6,201 bases of DNA. It comes from DASXBA01 sp046729895. Lineage in GTDB: Bacteria; Actinomycetota; Thermoleophilia; Solirubrobacterales; Thermoleophilaceae. Position numbers and translations under genes: made by a program. Under the pieces are notes generated by a model, which worked only from the letters and a program-made list of their open reading frames with translations, had not been told where the DNA came from and searched no databases. The DNA lies in NCBI GenBank assembly GCA_046729895.1, contig JBKPHP010000059.1, forward strand, positions 1-6,201, in the 5' to 3' direction. Of this stretch, positions 4,226 to 6,201 are shown piece after piece (position 1 is the first letter of the stretch; each line of letters starts with the position of its first letter).

Positions 4226-6201
4226 CGCCGAAGCCCCGACCACCGGTCAGGGCGTCAGTTTGGAGCGGCGCTTCACGGAGTCGGGCAAGCATCCGTTCGA
4301 CTGCGTCGAGTGGGAGATCCGCGACGCACTGATCGGCGATCCTTCTGCTCCCGCGTTCGAGCAGAGAGGCGTCGAGTTCCCCAGGGGCTGGTCCCAGAAC
4401 GCCACCAACATCGTGGCCCAGAAGTACTTCCGCGGCCGGCTCGGCACGCCCGAGCGCGAGTCCTCGGTCAAGCAGATGATCGGACGGGTGGCGGGCACGA
4501 TCGGAGCCTGGGGCCGGGATGGCGGCTACTTCGCGTCTTCGGAGGACGCGGAGGCGTTCGAGGACGAGCTCACCCACATCCTGCTCCACCAGATGGCGGC
4601 CTTCAACTCGCCGGTCTGGTTCAACGTGGGGTTCGAGGAGCAACCGCAGTGCTCGGCGTGCTTCATCTTGAGCGTCGAGGACACGATGGAGTCGATCCTC
4701 GACTGGAACACCAAGGAGGGCATGATCTTCCGCGGCGGCTCCGGATCGGGGATCAACCTGTCGAAGATCCGCTCCTCGCAGGAGCAGTTGTCCAAGGGTG
4801 GCCTCGCCTCCGGGCCTGTGAGCTTCATGCGCGGCGCCGACGCCTGGGCCGGCACGATCAAGTCCGGAGGCAAGACCCGCCGCGCGGCCAAGATGGTGGT
4901 GCTCGACGTCGACCACCCGGACGTCCTCGACTTCATCTGGTGCAAGGCGCGCGAGGAGGAGAAGGCGGCTGCCCTGCGCGACGCCGGCTTCGACATGCGG
5001 CTCGACTCCGAGAGCTACGCGTCGATCCAGTACCAGAACGCCAACAACTCGGTCCGGGTCTCGGACGAGTTCATGGAGCGCGCCGAGCGCGACGACGACT
5101 GGGAGCTCACGGCGCGACTGGACGGCTCGGTGCTGGAGCGCATCCCCGCGCGGGAGCTGCTTTCCCAGATCGCCGAGGCGGCCTGGAAGTGCGCCGACCC
5201 GGGCGTCCAGTACGACACGACGATCAACGCCTGGCACACCTGCCCGGTGTCGGGGCGGATCAACGCCTCAAACCCCTGCTCCGAGTACATGCACGTCGAC
5301 GACTCGGCCTGCAACCTGGCGTCGATCAACCTCCTGAAGTTCCGCCGCGACGACGGCAGCTTCGACGTTGAGGCCTTCGAGCACGTGGTCGACGTGATGA
5401 TCCTCGCGCAGGAGATCGTCGTCACCCCCTCCTCGTATCCGACCGAGCAGATCGGCCGCAACGCCCGCGACTTCCGCCAGCTCGGCCTGGGCTACGCCAA
5501 CCTCGGTGCGCTCCTCATGGCCGACGGCCTGCCCTACGACTCCGACGAGGGTCGGGCGGTCGGCGGCGCGATCACGGCGCTGATGACGGGTCGCGCGTAT
5601 AGGAAGTCGGCCGAGATCGCCGCGGCGATGGGCCCTTACGCGCGGTTCGCGGAGAACGCCGAGCCGCATCTGCACGTGATGCGCAAGCACCGGGCTGCGG
5701 CTTACGAGATCTCAGACGAGCTCTGCCACGACTCCGAGCTGATGTCGGCGGCGCGCCGCTCCTGGGACGAGGCCGTGGCGACCGGCGAGGAGCACGGCTA
5801 CCGCAACGCCCAGGCCACGGTGCTCGCGCCCACCGGGACTATCTCGTTCCTGATGGACTGCGACACCACCGGCATCGAGCCCGATTTCTCACTGGTCAAG
5901 TTCAAGGAGCTGGTGGGCGGCGGCCAGATGACGATCGTCAACCGCACGGTGCCGCCGGCACTGCGCACGCTCGGCTACTCGGAGCCGGAGATCGAGCAGA
6001 TCGAGGCCTACCTCGCGGAGCAGGGCACGATCATCGGCGCGCCCGGGCTGCGCGAGGAGCACCTGCCTGTGTTCGACGTCGCGGTCGGCGAGCGGGCGAT
6101 CTCACATACGGGCCATATCAAAATGATGGCGGCGGCCCAGCCGTTCATTTCGGGTGCGATCTCGAAGACGGTCAACCTGCCGGAGTCGGCCACGGTCACC
6201 G
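4209..6201 (+). CDS. nrdJ: Adenosylcobalamin-dependent class II ribonucleotide reductase (3' end beyond window)
   Basis: NrdJ reduces ribonucleotides to deoxyribonucleotides using a thiyl radical generated from adenosylcobalamin, so it needs B12 but no oxygen and no separate radical subunit. The visible 664 residues contain the reductase barrel. FNSPVWFNVG is at 132-141. SACF follows, with Cys151 the likely first redox cysteine (Cys148 is the alternative), and the loop FRGGSGSGINLS is at 174-185. The active-site block NPCSE has Asn355, Cys357 (radical) and Glu359, with the partner Cys368 eleven residues later, the spacing I recall for Thermotoga NrdJ. LAPTGTIS is at 539-546 with TGIEP at 554-558, and AAAQPFISGAISKTVNLP at 641-658. 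There is no amino-terminal ATP-cone. The remaining carboxyl part, expected to carry the cysteine pair that re-reduces the active site, lies beyond the right edge. Control is probably through NrdR at the shared upstream promoter, with coupled translation from nrdR. Confidence 0.96.
   Translation, partial: MSDSRSAEAPTTGQGVSLERRFTESGKHPFDCVEWEIRDALIGDPSAPAFEQRGVEFPRGWSQNATNIVAQKYFRGRLGTPERESSVKQMIGRVAGTIGAWGRDGGYFASSEDAEAFEDELTHILLHQMAAFNSPVWFNVGFEEQPQCSACFILSVEDTMESILDWNTKEGMIFRGGSGSGINLSKIRSSQEQLSKGGLASGPVSFMRGADAWAGTIKSGGKTRRAAKMVVLDVDHPDVLDFIWCKAREEEKAAALRDAGFDMRLDSESYASIQYQNANNSVRVSDEFMERAERDDDWELTARLDGSVLERIPARELLSQIAEAAWKCADPGVQYDTTINAWHTCPVSGRINASNPCSEYMHVDDSACNLASINLLKFRRDDGSFDVEAFEHVVDVMILAQEIVVTPSSYPTEQIGRNARDFRQLGLGYANLGALLMADGLPYDSDEGRAVGGAITALMTGRAYRKSAEIAAAMGPYARFAENAEPHLHVMRKHRAAAYEISDELCHDSELMSAARRSWDEAVATGEEHGYRNAQATVLAPTGTISFLMDCDTTGIEPDFSLVKFKELVGGGQMTIVNRTVPPALRTLGYSEPEIEQIEAYLAEQGTIIGAPGLREEHLPVFDVAVGERAISHTGHIKMMAAAQPFISGAISKTVNLPESATVT

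Noticed and set aside
3909..5237. 442-residue minus-strand open frame across nrdR and nrdJ
   Set aside because: It lies antisense to two unmistakable genes with conserved active-site motifs; the reading is an Arg/Gly/Leu-rich shadow.

Overview
The window looks like a chromosomal segment of a high-GC actinobacterium. The protein sequences, the near-leaderless TAnnnT promoters and the reliance on a B12-dependent ribonucleotide reductase fit a deep-branching lineage such as Thermoleophilia (Solirubrobacterales or Gaiellales). That placement is inference from recognition, not a computed result. Nothing indicates a phage, plasmid or transposon: there are no integrase, transposase, tRNA, rRNA or CRISPR features.

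Layout. (1) <1-422, minus strand: most of a DUF1269-type glycine-zipper membrane protein with a strong AGGAGG ribosome binding site, running off the left edge. (2) 423-886: 464 bp without a complete gene. It holds a degenerate 57-bp tandem repeat that reads, on the minus strand, as a 19-residue repeat with core DGGPEEGS but has no start codon. (3) 887-2604, minus strand: a two-gene operon, tmk (thymidylate kinase) then holB (DNA polymerase III delta' subunit), overlapping by GTGA. (4) 2605-2658: a 54-bp divergent promoter region. (5) 2659-3582, plus strand: an NAD-dependent sugar-nucleotide epimerase/dehydratase of the extended SDR family. (6) 3583-3673: a compact control region with two NrdR boxes 32 bp apart (centre to centre) and a -10 box placed for a leaderless transcript. 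(7) 3674-4225: nrdR. (8) 4209->6201: nrdJ, an adenosylcobalamin-dependent class II ribonucleotide reductase overlapping the 3' end of nrdR by 17 bp and running off the right edge.

How the genes fit together. nrdJ makes deoxyribonucleotides, nrdR senses nucleotide state and probably represses itself and nrdJ, tmk phosphorylates dTMP for dTTP, and holB is part of the clamp loader that serves the replicative polymerase. The window is therefore largely a DNA-precursor and replication neighbourhood, interrupted by one sugar-nucleotide gene and flanked by a putative membrane protein. I see no convincing new multi-gene system. The most unusual element is the intergenic DGGPEEGS repeat; the best supported regulatory element is the NrdR-box pair overlapping the leaderless nrdR promoter.
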